Assembly: GCF_025024155.1 (NCBI RefSeq)
Contig: NW_026251790.1
Span: forward strand, 93,759-157,758
Source: Gamsiella multidivaricata
Lineage: Eukaryota; Mortierellomycota; Mortierellomycetes; Mortierellales; Mortierellaceae
Length of the DNA stretch: 64,000 bases
Direction of reading: 5' to 3'
Each line of letters begins with the position of its first letter. The first letter of the stretch is position 1. Below, piece by piece: positions 33,613 to 45,652 of the stretch. The position numbers and the translations under genes are program-made. The notes below the pieces were generated by a model, which was not told the DNA's origin, ran no database searches, and was given only the letters and a program-made list of their open reading frames with translations.

Positions 33613-33822
33613 CTACTGGATAAAGGGACCAAAGGCAGCGTTCGACATCTTGGTCTGCATGATCATGAGCATGGCCTCGTCTTGGGTCATCGCACTCTGG
33701 TGCTTATGGCCTTGAGGACGCTGTTCCTGCATCGAAGTTCTAGGAGTCTGGGCTGGGGTTTGCACGGGAGTCTGGGCAGCCGAGCTGGTCTGGTTCTTGC
33801 TTGGGCGCTTGAAGAATGGCAT
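33613..33822 (-). CDS. MPFFK-family small protein 7
   Basis: 69 residues, the longest member: MPFFKRPSKNQTSSAA, TPVQTPAQTPRTSMQEQRP, a His/Gln patch (QGHKHQ), then MTQDEAMLMIMQTKMSNAAFGPFIQ. It shares RTSMQEQRP with protein 8, so 7 and 8 form a subgroup. The open frame extends 15 codons upstream, but the family start is MPFF. A TATATATAA element (33881-33890) lies about 60 bp upstream, next to a long A run, followed by CCATTCTTAGC, the core of the shared upstream element. The C-terminal helix is Met-rich. The function is unknown. Confidence 0.72.
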   Translation of the reverse strand: MPFFKRPSKNQTSSAAQTPVQTPAQTPRTSMQEQRPQGHKHQSAMTQDEAMLMIMQTKMSNAAFGPFIQ

Positions 33823-35045
33823 ATTGGAGATGTGTGGAGTGCTGTTGGTGATGAGATATGGCGCCATCTGGTCGAGTCCATTATATATAAAAAAAAAAAA
33901 AAAAAAAAAAGCGCCTTGGACTCCATTCTTAGCTACTCTTTACACATCTCTTACTTATTCTTACTTGAGAATGATGACTCGGCTCGTTTTCATCTCAGCG
34001 AGACCCGATTCACGTCCATGCTCAAGACATGCGGAGTCTAGACAAACGTCTTTACGCGCGCTTAAGTCATGCTAGAGTAGAACTCAGTACACTCAGCATT
34101 TCCCTCGACCCAAAGGCGGACTCTTTACGGTAGTTCATACGCTTGAGGGGTTTGGGGGTGATCCAGCATTTAAATGCCGCGGGTCGTGGGAGGCAAAGTC
34201 GACGATGGTTGGTTCAGTAGGGATGGGGTTGTGTTGGCCCATGCATTTGACCAGACTCAGCGTTTCGGGCATTAAAATCGTGAATGAAATGTTGAGAATG
34301 ATTCCATACAAACCGCAGCGATGCAGAAGCAAGGCAGAGTAGAACGATGGGTAAGAATACAGGGTACGTGGCCTTTTGAAGCAGTCCGGTCATGAGCATG
34401 CCTTAATCAGCGAGGTTTGCTAAAAGTGAGGACTTCAGTCATCATGTTGTGTCTTTCGGAGAATCGTGTTTGGGGCAGACGCTATCCCTGTCTCTGTTCC
34501 AGGAAGGAGTCGGACAACGACGCAGTAGTGTCGATTGCGGCGGAGGAAAGTGGGGTGACGCATTGGGGGGGAATCGATTTACTCGAACGTTTGGAGGAAG
34601 AGACGCCTGTCAGTGAAGGGGTTTAGTAACTCCTCTTTGAGGAATGCTTATTTTTATGAACCATGTCCAATTTCCTTTCTAGGCATGCCTTTTGTTCCCA
34701 TCATCCTGTCCAAATTTACTGCCCGCCATCCCGCAGCATTTTTTAATCTCCTCAGGCACGGAAGCCGTGCGCGCTTTTTTCATCATTTCGACACTCCGCC
34801 CGCTATTTTTTCTTTTCATTCCTTCGCCGATTTTCTCATCAGAACATCCGGCATGGCCCATGCTCCGTCATCGCATGTCTAAGATTAGAAACAAAGCATG
34901 ACCCGTGTGTTCGTTCGTTTTCAGTATTTAAATGTGAATCCCGCTCCTCATTCGCAACACAACCAAACAAGTCTACCAAAACAATACCTCTTCCTCTTCC
35001 TCTACCAACACCCAAACCAATCAGCCAACAAGACCAATCTCAGCC
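33823..35045. other. Divergent region between MPFFK genes 7 and 8
   Basis: 1.2 kb with no supported gene. It holds a long A tract (about 33889-33910), CCATTCTTAGC at 33923-33933, and TATTTAAAT at 34925-34933, about 115 bp before gene 8. Its leader is rich in CTCTTCC/CAACAC. Confidence 0.5.
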
Positions 35046-35237
35046 ATGCCTCTCTTCAAGTCCTCTAAGAACCAATCCGCCTCCGCTGCCTCGACCCCAG
35101 CCCAGACCCCTCGTACCTCCATGCAGGAACAGCGTCCCGCTCAGGGCCAGGTTGAAAAGATGACTCGCGAGCAGGCCCTCGACATGGTTATGCGAAAGTC
35201 CATGAGTGATGCCGCTGCCTCCGCATTCATCCATTAA
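35046..35237 (+). CDS. MPFFK-family small protein 8
   Basis: 63 residues: MPLFKSSKNQSASAAS, TPAQTPRTSMQEQRPAQG, then EKMTREQALDMVMRKSMSDAAASAFIH. It keeps the basic start, the TPAQTPR core and the amphipathic end, but lacks the GP near the C-terminus. It is closest to protein 7. TATTTAAAT lies at 34925-34933. The antisense frame over the same bases is a shadow. The function is unknown; no secretion signal is seen. Confidence 0.74.
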   Translation: MPLFKSSKNQSASAASTPAQTPRTSMQEQRPAQGQVEKMTREQALDMVMRKSMSDAAASAFIH

Positions 35238-37802
35238 TAGCACATCGCCGCACAAAAGGCCTCGAAGCCTTCCTTTAGGCGCTATCATATTTATATACCC
35301 ACTCGCATTTGCATCCTCACTGTAATATACTTAGCAATAAAAACATCATTTATATTCTGTCAACTATCAAAACAACGTATTATGGCTGTGCTCAGCAGCA
35401 CTAAATGTCCAAGAGAACCTTTTTTTTTTTTGCTATAAACAAAGAAAAAAAAAAAGGCTGTTTGGCGTCATAAAGGATTTTCTTTCTTTGGTGTATGAGT
35501 TGGGAAATCCGATGCTTTGTTGCTCCGCTACTTGTACATTGTCCGTGCGGTTGCGCTTTTGTCAGACCTCTTGAGGCACAAAGGAGCATTGAATAGAAAG
35601 GCGCAAATGGCAAGGTCGTTTGAGCAATCATCTCGATTAGGTCGTTGAAGTTAAGAGCTAGGCGCAGAACTTGACGCAGCTGGAATCAACACTGGGCTCC
35701 CTGCCCTGGATAGGTATTACAGGACTCGCGTGGCATTTCTTACAATGTGCAGGTCGTGCCGGTCCTAATGTCGATTGAATGGAGGGCCCGTTGAGCCAGC
35801 TTTGTCATTCTATGCGGTACTCTTATCGCGATATCTTCATCAGTCAACAAGCATTTCAACATCTGTTATTTGCCGAAAGCTGACTAGCTGACTAGCTGAC
35901 TAACATCGACAGCTTTATTTTTACTTCTCGTACACTTTGTATGCACGGCACAGTTGTGCTAACTCAAAACCACGTTGTTATTTTTTCACCTGCTGGCAGG
36001 GTCCTGCATAAACAGTACGCAGCATGAGCATCATCTACTTGATCTCGAGTACGCAAGCTATATTTACTTGCCAAAGTTCACCGAAAGAACAAAAGCACCG
36101 CGATCAAAGAAATAGTGGGGCGTTATGCAGCACAGACCATATACGTAGCACCGGTTCTAACGCGGTTACCAGGTCGCATGTTCGTTAGCGTTTGCAGCAC
36201 ATACAATTTATGCACATCATGGGAAACGCATGGCTTCTTTCAAACGTAATGAAGCTCACTTTCTGCTGTGGCTGTTTTGTTCGTGATTATTATTAAAGAA
36301 TGCCGCATGGGAAGGATTCGACGTTGCAGCTGGCTTACAGGTTCGAGCACCGTATCCTGGATTTGCACCCTTTTTGGAAAAGATTTTCTTCGTGTTGCGA
36401 AGAAGCTGTCGGCGCCGTGTCGGGATACCCGAGTAAGTGAGCAGTGGATTCGGTTTTGTGCCGGGTGCCTTTATCGCCGAGGAGACATGTCCTGAACGAA
36501 GCGAGTTCCTCCAGGGCATAAATCCTAGTGGTGACAAAATGCAGCAGCCAATCAAAGCCCAGAATTCACGAACGTGCATAGAAATTGCCAATCATGGGCG
36601 GACCAAAATTAAAATGCTTGTAAATGGAAACGAGGATCGATAATAGAGCGCACAACGCAGCCGGAGAGCCAAAGGAAACTGAGGGAGCAGATCGACGGAC
36701 GTAGGACTCTTCTCAGGAAAACAAAATGAGACGAATGACCTGGGATTTTATCTTTGTTCGAGGTACCGGCCTGAGAATCAACGATGCAAAGAGAAGCCGT
36801 GAGGAGATAGTACTAAGTTGGCCGTCGAGGATAATTTTGTAGACGAAAGTCTCACAGTCAATAGTACTTCTATACGCCTATACATGCTTGTCAAATTAGT
36901 TGAATTTGGTTGTGGGAGGTGTGAGGAGGGTCGGGGCAACAAAACGAGAAGAACCAAGTTTACTCGTGACAGAACGACCTCAAAGAGTTGCACAGAAAAG
37001 ATCCAAGTGGACGTGGATCTCGAATCAATTCTCTCTTTTCTCTTTCTTCGTCTTCACTCCTTCACCTTGCCTTATTCCAGCCGGTTCTGCGCTGCTGCAA
37101 TCCCATTGAAGATCTACACACTCGAACTAAATTCCATTCAGCAATAGACAGCAGCACAGGGACAGGAGCCCTCCTTTCGACTATCTTTGACAAGGTATTA
37201 TTCGCCCCTGATTCAGCTCCTAATTCCAGCAAGAGAGACAAAAAAAGAAGAGTTAAGGGCATCGATAAGAGGCATCCCTACTCGCTTTGGGGTGGGTACA
37301 TTGATTGATTCAGCGCAAGTAAGAGGAGAGGAGCGGTTTCAGTATAAGAAATGCTTATTTCAAACGAAGGGATGGACGATGGCGAATTTTTTTGAGTTGC
37401 AGCTGCAGGGCCTCGCTTTCTAACTTGTCTCTTGTCATTCTCATTGTCTGAATCACCCACCCCTTCATCTTCTTTCATCAGCCAGGAGCTGCAAATCACA
37501 ATTCCTCTCAGGGTCAGGCCTCAGTTCTCGATCTATCTTTTTCTGCTTGGCCTACTCCACATACCGTAGCGGGCGTATAGAGGGACACAGAGGACATCTT
37601 TCTTCCTTGCGTTGAACACTCTGTAGCGGCAAGCAGTACAGTACCTATCAGCAGGACACCCTGGGCTCCGTATATCCTCTTTTCCACTGCTTCGCTTTGC
37701 AGTCTCATTGACTGATCCTTTAGCAAGCAGATACTATTTCTCGGATAGCAAGCGATTGGAATACAGCTTTTTCGGCAATCACGGAAAGCGCAGGGGACGA
37801 TA
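35238..37802. other. Long region without a supported gene
   Basis: 2.6 kb between MPFFK gene 8 and the bHLH gene. Short open frames overlap on both strands and carry no domain. A triplicated GACTAGCTGACTAGCTGACTA lies at about 35881-35902. The last 0.8 kb is pyrimidine-rich and may hold 5' untranslated exons of the bHLH gene. Confidence 0.45.
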
Positions 37803-40800
37803 ATGGCATTCAACTTTGACGGCTCATACAGCCTCGACCAAGGAGGGCTGGAGCTCACGCTAAACGATTTTTCGTTTGATTCAACTCAGCAGCAACTTCA
37901 GCAGCAACAGCTTCAACAACAACAGCAGCAGGGCCAGCAGCAGGAACTTCACAATATGCTTCTTCAAGATAATCACAGTAACAGTATCAACCAGACACAG
38001 TTGATGGACGAGGACCCTTCTACACCAAGAGCGTTCGATTTTCACCCCTCGGCATTGAACTCAGATATGCTGACCACTGCCTCTGCATCGACAACACCCA
38101 TCTTCCCGGTGAACCCTGATAAGGTCAACCTTGTGAATACTTCATTACAACAGCAATTGCAGCAACAGCAACAGCAAATGTTTTTGCAGCAACAACAACA
38201 GCAGCAGCACCAACAACAACAAGAACAGTTTAATCAGCAACAGCAAAACATCCACCAACAGCAACTCCAGCAGCAACAACCACAGCAACAGATCCAATCA
38301 TTGCCGACATCTCAGCCTAATCAATTGCTCACCCCTGCTGGCAGTGAGTACTACTCCACTGACTACACTCAGTACATGTCGCCGCTCGCAGTTCAGCCCG
38401 ATACGACCTCGGATGCAGCCATGATGATCACTGACCAATTTGAAGACGACGAGGTGAGAACCGAACTCCGGCGCTAGGCTTTTTTTTTTTTTTTTTTTTT
38501 TTTCACCCTCATCCAGGCTCCGATTTGGGCGCTGTACTGACCTGACTTGAACATGTACCTGAATTCCGCTCTAGGTTTTCTTTACGCCGTTGATCTCGCC
38601 GGCGATGACCCCATCCCATCCTTACTCGAACCTTACTCACGCCCTATCGACCGCGAACGAGATCTTTTCGCCACTTACCTCGCCTGCTTTGCAGCCGCAC
38701 CGGACTTCTATCGATTATCTGTCCTTCTCCGGCCAGACCTTTAGTCAACTGCCGACACAGTTCCACCAGGCTCAGACGCAACAGCAGCATCTCCAGCATC
38801 ATTTGCATCAGCTTCAATCTCAGCCTCAGCCAGAATTGGCACAGCAAAGTCAGCAGCAGCAGGCTTCCTTACAGCTCCAACAGCAACAGCAGATTCATAC
38901 ATCACAGCCCGCCAGAAGTCCCGCTCTCAACTCCCAGCGACCGTCTATGAAGCGGAGGACCACAGCAGAGCGCGTCAATGGCTTGAACTCAACTACCCCT
39001 CGAACTGTTGGACCTGTCCGTGGTGCCCTCCCGAAGAGCTCGCCTGCTCTGAGACCATTGACCAACCCTATGTCCCCGGCGACACTCCGGAAGCAGCAGG
39101 CTAACCGCAGCAAATCCTCGTCCATAGCGCCGGCGTCTCCACTGATCATGCACTTCCCAACTCGACCCAGCCCATCACCGCTGCTCATCTCGACTTCCCA
39201 GCCATCGCTGTCACAAGCTGCGCAAGCGTCTCCCTCGCCGCGACTGGTGACGAATATGCACCAGCTGTCGATGGTGCCTTCGTCACCGATGGCAATGCTT
39301 AGCTCTACTAACGGATCCAAGAGCCCTGCGTTGTTTGCCCTGCCCGCTTCACACATGATGCCGCCGCCGAGTTCACCAATGATGCTGCCATCTGGATCGA
39401 CACAGATGAATAATACCCCGAGGCAGCGCAGCCTCGCCCATCCACAGCAGCCAATTCAGATCCAAAGCCAACATCAGCTTTCGATTCACCAGCCAATCTC
39501 TGCTCTAAGTCAGCCCTTTGTCTCATCGCCGGCGTTGCAGGCCATTGCGGATAGTATCAATACACCATCGGCGCCTATCGCTGCACCGGTTTCTGTACCG
39601 GCTTCAGCAGCGGGATCGGTCACGAATGAGACGGCTGCGGCAAGCCCTATATCTGCGACCACTAATGGCGGCACTGTTTCGGCTGTAGAGACACCAAAAT
39701 CCGCACTTGCTCCTGTCACTCCCGCATCATTGATGAACTTGGGCGCGGGTTCTGGCACGGAGTCCACACCATCGTCACCTAAATTCGGAGTTCATGGGAA
39801 GACAAAGCAACAAACAGCAGGTTCTCCATCGCGTTTACCACCTAATGCGAATAACGACTCTGCAGCATCTACGAAATCGGCGATGGCCCCATCGGTTACG
39901 GCACAGAAGAGGGGAACGAAGCGGCAGGCGAATGGTGATGCCATGATAGCCGCGCCAAGTACTCCGCGGCAGTTAGCCTTGACGCCGGGAACAGCGGCCA
40001 TGTCACCGATGGCGCCGCCACCGAATGGATTTGCACTGATCTCGCCAGCGCTGAAACCCACTCTGATGCCACAGCATCGAGGTAGTCAGTCAATATTAGT
40101 GTCTCCGCGGCTGCAGCCGCAATTGGTTTCGCCCAGTTTGAAACCATGGTTGCCAGGGGGTACGTACCAAATGATTTATATGCAGTTGTGCAACATAATT
40201 TGTTGCGAGAAAGAACATTTGTGCTGACATGGACAATTCTTTCTATTGCAAAATATTCATAGTGTCAACCAACGAGGCAATGGCCCGGTTGGCGTCCAGG
40301 TCCAACTACCAGAATATCCTCGATGGTGACCATACGTAAGTCATACAACAACTTTTATTTGTCTCCTTTTCTACGTATTCTTTGCATCGGTATCCTCACA
40401 ATTTCGTCTCATCCATCCCCCAACTAGTGCACTGGGCTTGTCGTATAATACGGACCTGCACTCTGGAATCGAGCTGCGTCGGACATCACACAAGGCCGCT
40501 GAGCAGAAGCGCCGCGACTCACTTAAGCACTGCTTCGACGATCTTCGGAATATGATCCCCAGCATCCAAGAAAAATCGCCTTCGAAAGTTTTTCTCCTCA
40601 AGAAGTCCTTCGACTACATCTGCAACCTTAAGTGCGAGGTCGCGAAGCGTGATCTGGAAATGGCGCGGCTGAAGGCCCAACACGAGTTCATGAAGAATGC
40701 GATGCAGTCATGGATGGTAGCGCTGCCTGAAAACAGTCCGATCAAGAAGCAGAACGAGGATCTATTGGCGTCGTGGACTATGCCAGAGGACGAGATCGAG

Positions 40801-41271
40801 AAGGCAACGACTAAGGAACAGGATGTGGCGAGGAGGGCAGAGGAGGTTGCAGAATTGAGCGCCGCAGCAGTGGAGGCCGCTAGGACACAACCTGGTGGAC
40901 AGAACAAGGGTGGGAAGGATAGTTCGCAGGCCGATCTGGACGATAGTGATGATGATGAGTTTGTGGCGCCAAAGACGAACAAAAAGGCTAATACGAAATC
41001 CATTGCAGCATTGGCGACCGTGAAAGGAGGTAATGCGAAGAAGGTGGGGAAGACGGGAGCTGCTGCAGGGACGCCGGCTACTACGGCGGCTGCCTTAGGT
41101 TCGAGCGATGTTACGATGCAGCAGCAACAGGAGTCGTCAGATACGACAAGGGCGGGACAGACATCAGCGAGTGGAGCACAGTCAAATAGATCGAGCGACG
41201 AGGAAGATGAGGAGGAAGAAGAGGAGGACCAGGAGATGACGGATGCCACTACCACAGCTGCGAACGAATAA
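37803..41271 (+). CDS. Polyglutamine bHLH transcription factor
   Basis: Four exons (37803-38453, 38575-40159, 40263-40335, 40428-41271) give 1050 residues. The first 700 residues are disordered: Gln runs encoded by mixed CAG/CAA codons at about 30-55 and 115-165 and again after intron 1, then Ser/Pro/Ala-rich DNA. The bHLH lies at about 788-838: the basic region RRTSHKAAEQKRRDSL has His, Glu and Arg in the H-x3-E-x2-RR pattern expected for E-box (CANNTG, probably CACGTG) binders. Helix 1 is CFDDLRNMIPSI and helix 2 follows KSPSKVFLLKKSFDYI. A leucine/Met-containing helix after it may extend dimerisation. The C-terminus is acidic (EEDEEEEEED). Targets cannot be read from sequence. Intron 1 has a 26-nt T tract. 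Confidence 0.86.
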
Positions 41272-41573
41272 CCACACTTAGAACACACATTTACATCTAC
41301 ATCTACATCTACACATACACATACACATACACGTACACATACACATACACATACACCTAAGCACAACATCCAATTCATAGACATCCAGTATTATCACCCT
41401 CTCCCCACTCTTTACCATAAACATCGCGCGTCTATTGTATCATACTGAAGAAGCAACTCGTGCAGATTACTATCGCTTGAGGGGTATGTGATCAAACTTG
41501 CAGGAATTGTATTAGCCTGAAAGGGCGAAGACACAGTTTGCGGAAGCACAACGTTTCAAGGCACGCAAGCACA
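41272..41573. other. 3' region with ACATAC-type repeat
   Basis: An imperfect ACATCT/ACATAC array (about 41288-41357) lies in the 3' untranslated region of the bHLH gene. It is followed by the short promoter of the CCDC174-like gene. No other gene. Confidence 0.65.
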
Positions 41574-43128
41574 ATGGGATCAGGAGACAAAAAGAAGTTC
41601 GAGAAGGGCACAATCTTGCAAACGGATTCAGCATCGGTACGCAAGCATGACAATATGAGCTCATTAGACATGTTGCCCTCATCGAATAACACGAAGTATC
41701 CCCCGTCTTACTCAATATCCCTGTTATGGTATATTAGCTGATCGCCTTGGCTGCAGAGGTCGCCAAGCACGATGAAAAGTTCCAAAGGATCAAGGCAGCT
41801 GGTGGTATCAGAGCACCCAGGTCCATCAAGGTAGGTGAGCGGGGAACATGGGGTCTCAATACTATATCGAGGGTTCGCAAGAAGATCGCTGATATATTCA
41901 TCATTTTCTTTTTCTGCTGTATCCTAGAAACCGACTGTATGGCAACGACAGAACCCAGGACTGGCTAAGCGTGTTCAAAAGCAAGATGCTATGTCCCCGA
42001 CTGAAGCTGATCCAGAGGGAGAATCCGCACGGAGGGTAGCAATGGAGCGTAAGGCGAAGATGTATGAGCTGTTAAAGCGCGGTGAGGATGTGCCAGATCG
42101 ACTGCGTGAGGAATTGTTGGTGGAATTCGAATATAAGAATCGAGACCGCCTAAGCGATGAGAGTGATAGCGATGACGGTGGGTACAGAGGTAGGAGTAGG
42201 AGCAGGAGTCGGGAGAGAGAGTTCCGTGGTAGAAAGAGGCAAGATTGGGAGAGTGGACGGCGTAGGAGTAGGAGTAGGTCGAGTGATTGGGATAGGGACG
42301 AATCTCTAGTGGTGGCAAGAAACCCGAAAGATCTTACGGTATGTATAGGACGTCTTCACTATCTCATGCATTGGAGCTGGAGGTCTTTGCAGCAACTGAC
42401 TCCGTCACTTTCTCTCAATATCAACTAGAAAGATCCATGGGTCGAACATATAGATGAGTTTGGGAGGACAAGACTCATGCGCCAGTCTGAGATACCTCGG
42501 CCAGAAACTGTCCGGGAAGAGGAAGCAAATCACGTCCAAGGGTACAGATTAATACATCCCGCTGTCATTTTTCCAGATGACTCTGGACTCTGTCTAGCGT
42601 CGCTAATAATTTCGTCCGCACCCCTCGTATAGGATTCACAATCCTGCGAATCCGTTCCCTATCTTTCGGAAGCAAGACTCGCTCGATAAACAGGAGTGGA
42701 TCCGAGATGCGACAGGAGAATTGACGAGGTCCGGAAGTCAGAATGTAGCTCCAGGGTACTCGTTGGCGAACACGACGCGGCATTACGATAACGCAACGGA
42801 GAGGCGAGCGCGCGGCGTGGGATTTTACGCGTTCTCGCAAGATGATGAGGAGCGTGCGAAACAGATGCGCGAGTTGCGGGAGATACGGTCAGAGGTAACG
42901 CGAGTCGAAAGATCGCTTGTTTTATTCTTATTTCTCTTGAGCTGGAACACAGTTCTAATGACCTCTTTCTTTCTCCACGTTTGCATCCAAATCTAGACTG
43001 AGAACAGGAGAGCACAGTACAAATCTTTGCAGGATAGGAGGAGGGACGAGATCGTGGCGCGGAAAAAGATCATTCAGCAGAAACGCCTCAAGTCCCTGGC
43101 AAGCACGATCACCGTTGCTTCAACATGA
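41574..43128 (+). CDS. CCDC174-like protein (DUF4078), likely RNA-processing
   Basis: Six exons (41574-41636, 41738-41830, 41928-42338, 42429-42541, 42633-42894, 42997-43128) give 357 residues. Near the N-terminus LIALAAEVAKHDEKFQ resembles the start helix of CCDC174. The middle has an Arg/Ser-rich stretch (GRSRSRSRERE) like splicing cofactors. Then comes WVEHIDEFGRTRLMRQSEIP and the DUF4078 block RRARGVGFYAFSQDDEERAKQM followed by a coiled coil. Human CCDC174 is a nuclear protein linked to the exon-junction complex; a nuclear RNA role here is by analogy. The RS segment and the Arg/Lys-rich C-terminus fit. The short first exon is the weakest part of the model. Confidence 0.78.
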
Positions 43129-43700
43129 CTCAATTGATATGATATCAATAAAAGCCGGTTACAAACAACAGCGTTTTATGGCATGGAGTTAGAATGCGAG
43201 TCTTGACCTCGTATGAGAACGTTCGCCCCTCATTTGCTTTCACCTTTCAGTAAAACTGTCATGCATAACCTTCCCTTGAAGCGCTTGGCGGAGATGATAC
43301 AGTATTAGACGATACCGGACGATCTTGGCGACTGTCTGCACCTGATCCAGATCTATAGGAGAATATATGAAGCGTTTTTGAGTTAATTCAACGCAGATGG
43401 GGAGACAGATCCTTAAGAGGTATACGACTTCACCAAAATAACGGACAAGGTCTCCGAGAGCAATGACTACCGTAATACTTGCAAGCGTTTGATCGGTTCA
43501 TGGATGCGAACGCTGCGGAAAACAGGTTGTTAGTGAAATGGCTCGATCTGGAGTTGAATAGGTGGCATGCAAAGATTATCAGCCGCTTGTTGGAAAATTT
43601 ATTGAAAAAGTGTAGGAATTTGAGAGCAACGACACTGACAAAGAAAGAAGTAGATCATGCAGGTAATCATGGTACTGATGCGGATCGGAATGGAGCGTGA
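43129..43700. other. Intergenic, no supported gene
   Basis: 3' end of the CCDC174-like gene (AATAAAAG near 43149) and interrupted plus-strand frames around 43380-43700 with charged, helix-like content. These could be remnants of a gene or transposon; I cannot assign them. Confidence 0.4.
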
Positions 43701-44336
43701 TTAATAAGTACTTGAGGTGGTAAATATTGCTTGGTTGAAGTGTATTTCATCTATGTTCCGGCTTTCTTCTGCCTGGCTACGCATATAGGAAGTAAGAGCT
43801 TGTGCTGAATACACTAGGTGATGTTCTTCAATGCGTGGGCTTATGCAATACGCATACGTATTGAAAATGTAAGAGCTGGTTCCCCTGACCACATCAGATA
43901 TAATAGGGCCGAGCAACGACCGATGAGAGCGAACTCTGAGGAGGGGTACGCTGTGTGAGGCGTCAGGCTTTGATACGTAGATGACTTTTCGCTTCGTGGA
44001 CCGGGACCAGGGCTTGAGAAATACCAGTGCAATGATATGCTCTGCTGGAGCCTGTGCCAAGTCAATTTCTCTCGAGACAGTTGCGGATCTGGAAGGCTGG
44101 AAGGAGAAGCCGCTAGAGCATTCTGCCTCTCTTCGTAGATATATATCGAGGTAGTAATGATGGTCAATCGCTATTACGTACAAGGTACCGGCCCTTTCTC
44201 GTATCGTGATTAAACGGATATGGACGATCAGAGTAATCATCAGGAGAATCAGACTAGTCAGGCCGCTCAAATTGTACTTCTGGCCTGAGGACGAACTGGA
44301 TGCGTCGCAAAAGGGTTTAGAGAGCTGGTGCATCAC
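43701..44336 (-). CDS. Hypothetical protein with one possible membrane segment
   Basis: An uninterrupted 211-codon frame. Residues about 24-44 (LSGLTSLILLMITLIVHIRLI) could cross a membrane. The rest is unremarkable, with many Arg/Ser and no domain I recognise. An in-frame stop lies just upstream of the ATG. I see no TATA box or introns. It may be a chance frame or a fragment of a gene broken on its 5' side. Confidence 0.25.
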   Translation of the reverse strand: MMHQLSKPFCDASSSSSGQKYNLSGLTSLILLMITLIVHIRLITIRERAGTLYVIAIDHHYYLDIYLRREAECSSGFSFQPSRSATVSREIDLAQAPAEHIIALVFLKPWSRSTKRKVIYVSKPDASHSVPLLRVRSHRSLLGPIISDVVRGTSSYIFNTYAYCISPRIEEHHLVYSAQALTSYMRSQAEESRNIDEIHFNQAIFTTSSTY

Positions 44337-44795
44337 TTGAGCTACCTTACAGATAGGGGCTCAGGGAGGTGGTACTATCAGGGCCAATAAGGAGGTGCAG
44401 ACATCCTGGGACTCAGGCACGACAACTGGAAGTCTGAGACCGTTTTTAGATGTATTGTGTGGATTAGGAATGCTGCTGACGCGACCTGGTCGTCCTATGC
44501 ATGGTGCCGAGTTGTATGAATGTCTAAACTCAAAAGACGAGAGCGTGTGCAGAAGGTTATCTGCAACCTTATCGAGGGGCATGGTGGTAGACATTGCGCT
44601 GCTGACCCTAGCGGGTATTATTTATTTCAGGCCCATTTTGTTTCCTGGCTACTCTTCTTTTTCTTCTTTCGTTTCTGATCGTATACCCACCACTCCTCCC
44701 TCCTTCCGACCTGTATCCTGTACTCTCTTCAAGCATTCCCTCATCCAACATAGACAACAACCACAACGGAAGCCTTGAACCCAAAATCATTAACC

Positions 44796-45652
44796 ATGTC
44801 CACCGAAGCTCCAGCGTCGCCCTCCACACCTGTCCACACATACAGCGCAGGGACGCTCGTCTACGAGGTTAACTTGTCGGTCCCGCGGGAGAAGGTCGAC
44901 GAATACCTTGAGTGGCTCCGAGGATTCACAAAGGCATGTTCATTCATTCATTCATTCATTCATTCATCCATCCATCCATCTATCCATCCATTCAGTCAGT
45001 CAGTCAGTCAGTCAGTCAGCCATTCGATTCTGCGTTCAGATCAATCTTCACATTGTTTGCATTCCGTTGGGAAGTTTGAGCACACTGGACCAACCACAGT
45101 GAATTGTGGGGAACCAATTTATACACAAACTTTCTGACCTATCCTTTTCCTACCCCACATTCATTTTTTTATGGTGAACAGGAGCAAGTGAACCGGATCC
45201 CTGGGTTCTTGTCGTCAATGGTCTTCCGTCAGCCAAAGCCATGTAAGCTGCAAACAATGTTTACATAATTAAGGTTTCATTGATGGATTTTGTCCTGGGT
45301 GCACTTTCTGCCCCGCACTTTTTCATTGGAGGAATGATCCTTCGCCCAGTCCCACATACTTCCGAGCCACCCGGGGATCATTTTCCCCAACGCTTCAAAG
45401 AAACATGTGTATAGAGCGAACAAGGAATTTTGCTTCTCTTGCTAAAATGTTTGTTCACCCTCAATAGATGGACTTCACTGGTTATCGGAAGAAGGCAACG
45501 CAAAGACGTACATCACCGTTCACTATGTCATCGAGTCACAAAGACATCTGGAGCAGTACCTTGAGAAGGAGCAGCCAACCGTTGCGGCCGCAGAGCAGGA
45601 GCGATTCGAGTTCTTGGTCACCAGCCGACGCACCCTCAGCGTCGTCTTCTAA
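44796..45652 (+). CDS. DUF4286 family small protein
   Basis: Three exons (44796-44933, 45182-45242, 45468-45652) give 127 residues. The sequence LVYEVNLSVPREKVDEYLEWLRGF, then RIPGFLSSMVFRQ, and the C-terminal HYVIESQRHLEQYLEK..RFEFLVTSRRTL follow the DUF4286 pattern, a small ferredoxin-like alpha/beta fold related to the ABM monooxygenase group. The biochemical role of the family is unknown. Intron 1 needs a GC donor (AAG|GCATGT), and a CATT/CATC/CAGT tetranucleotide array starts a few bases after it. It converges on the flavoprotein gene. Confidence 0.82.
44937..45020 (+). repeat. Tetranucleotide array inside an intron
   Basis: About seven CATT units, then CATC units, then seven CAGT units, beginning next to the GC donor of the DUF4286 gene. 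Confidence 0.92.

Noticed and set aside
36256..36400. tRNA-like or SINE-like GGTTCGAGCACC stretch
   Set aside because: I could not pair acceptor, anticodon and T stems on either strand.
43479..43700. 73-residue charged frame after the CCDC174-like gene
   Set aside because: The flanking frames are broken and I could match it to no family.
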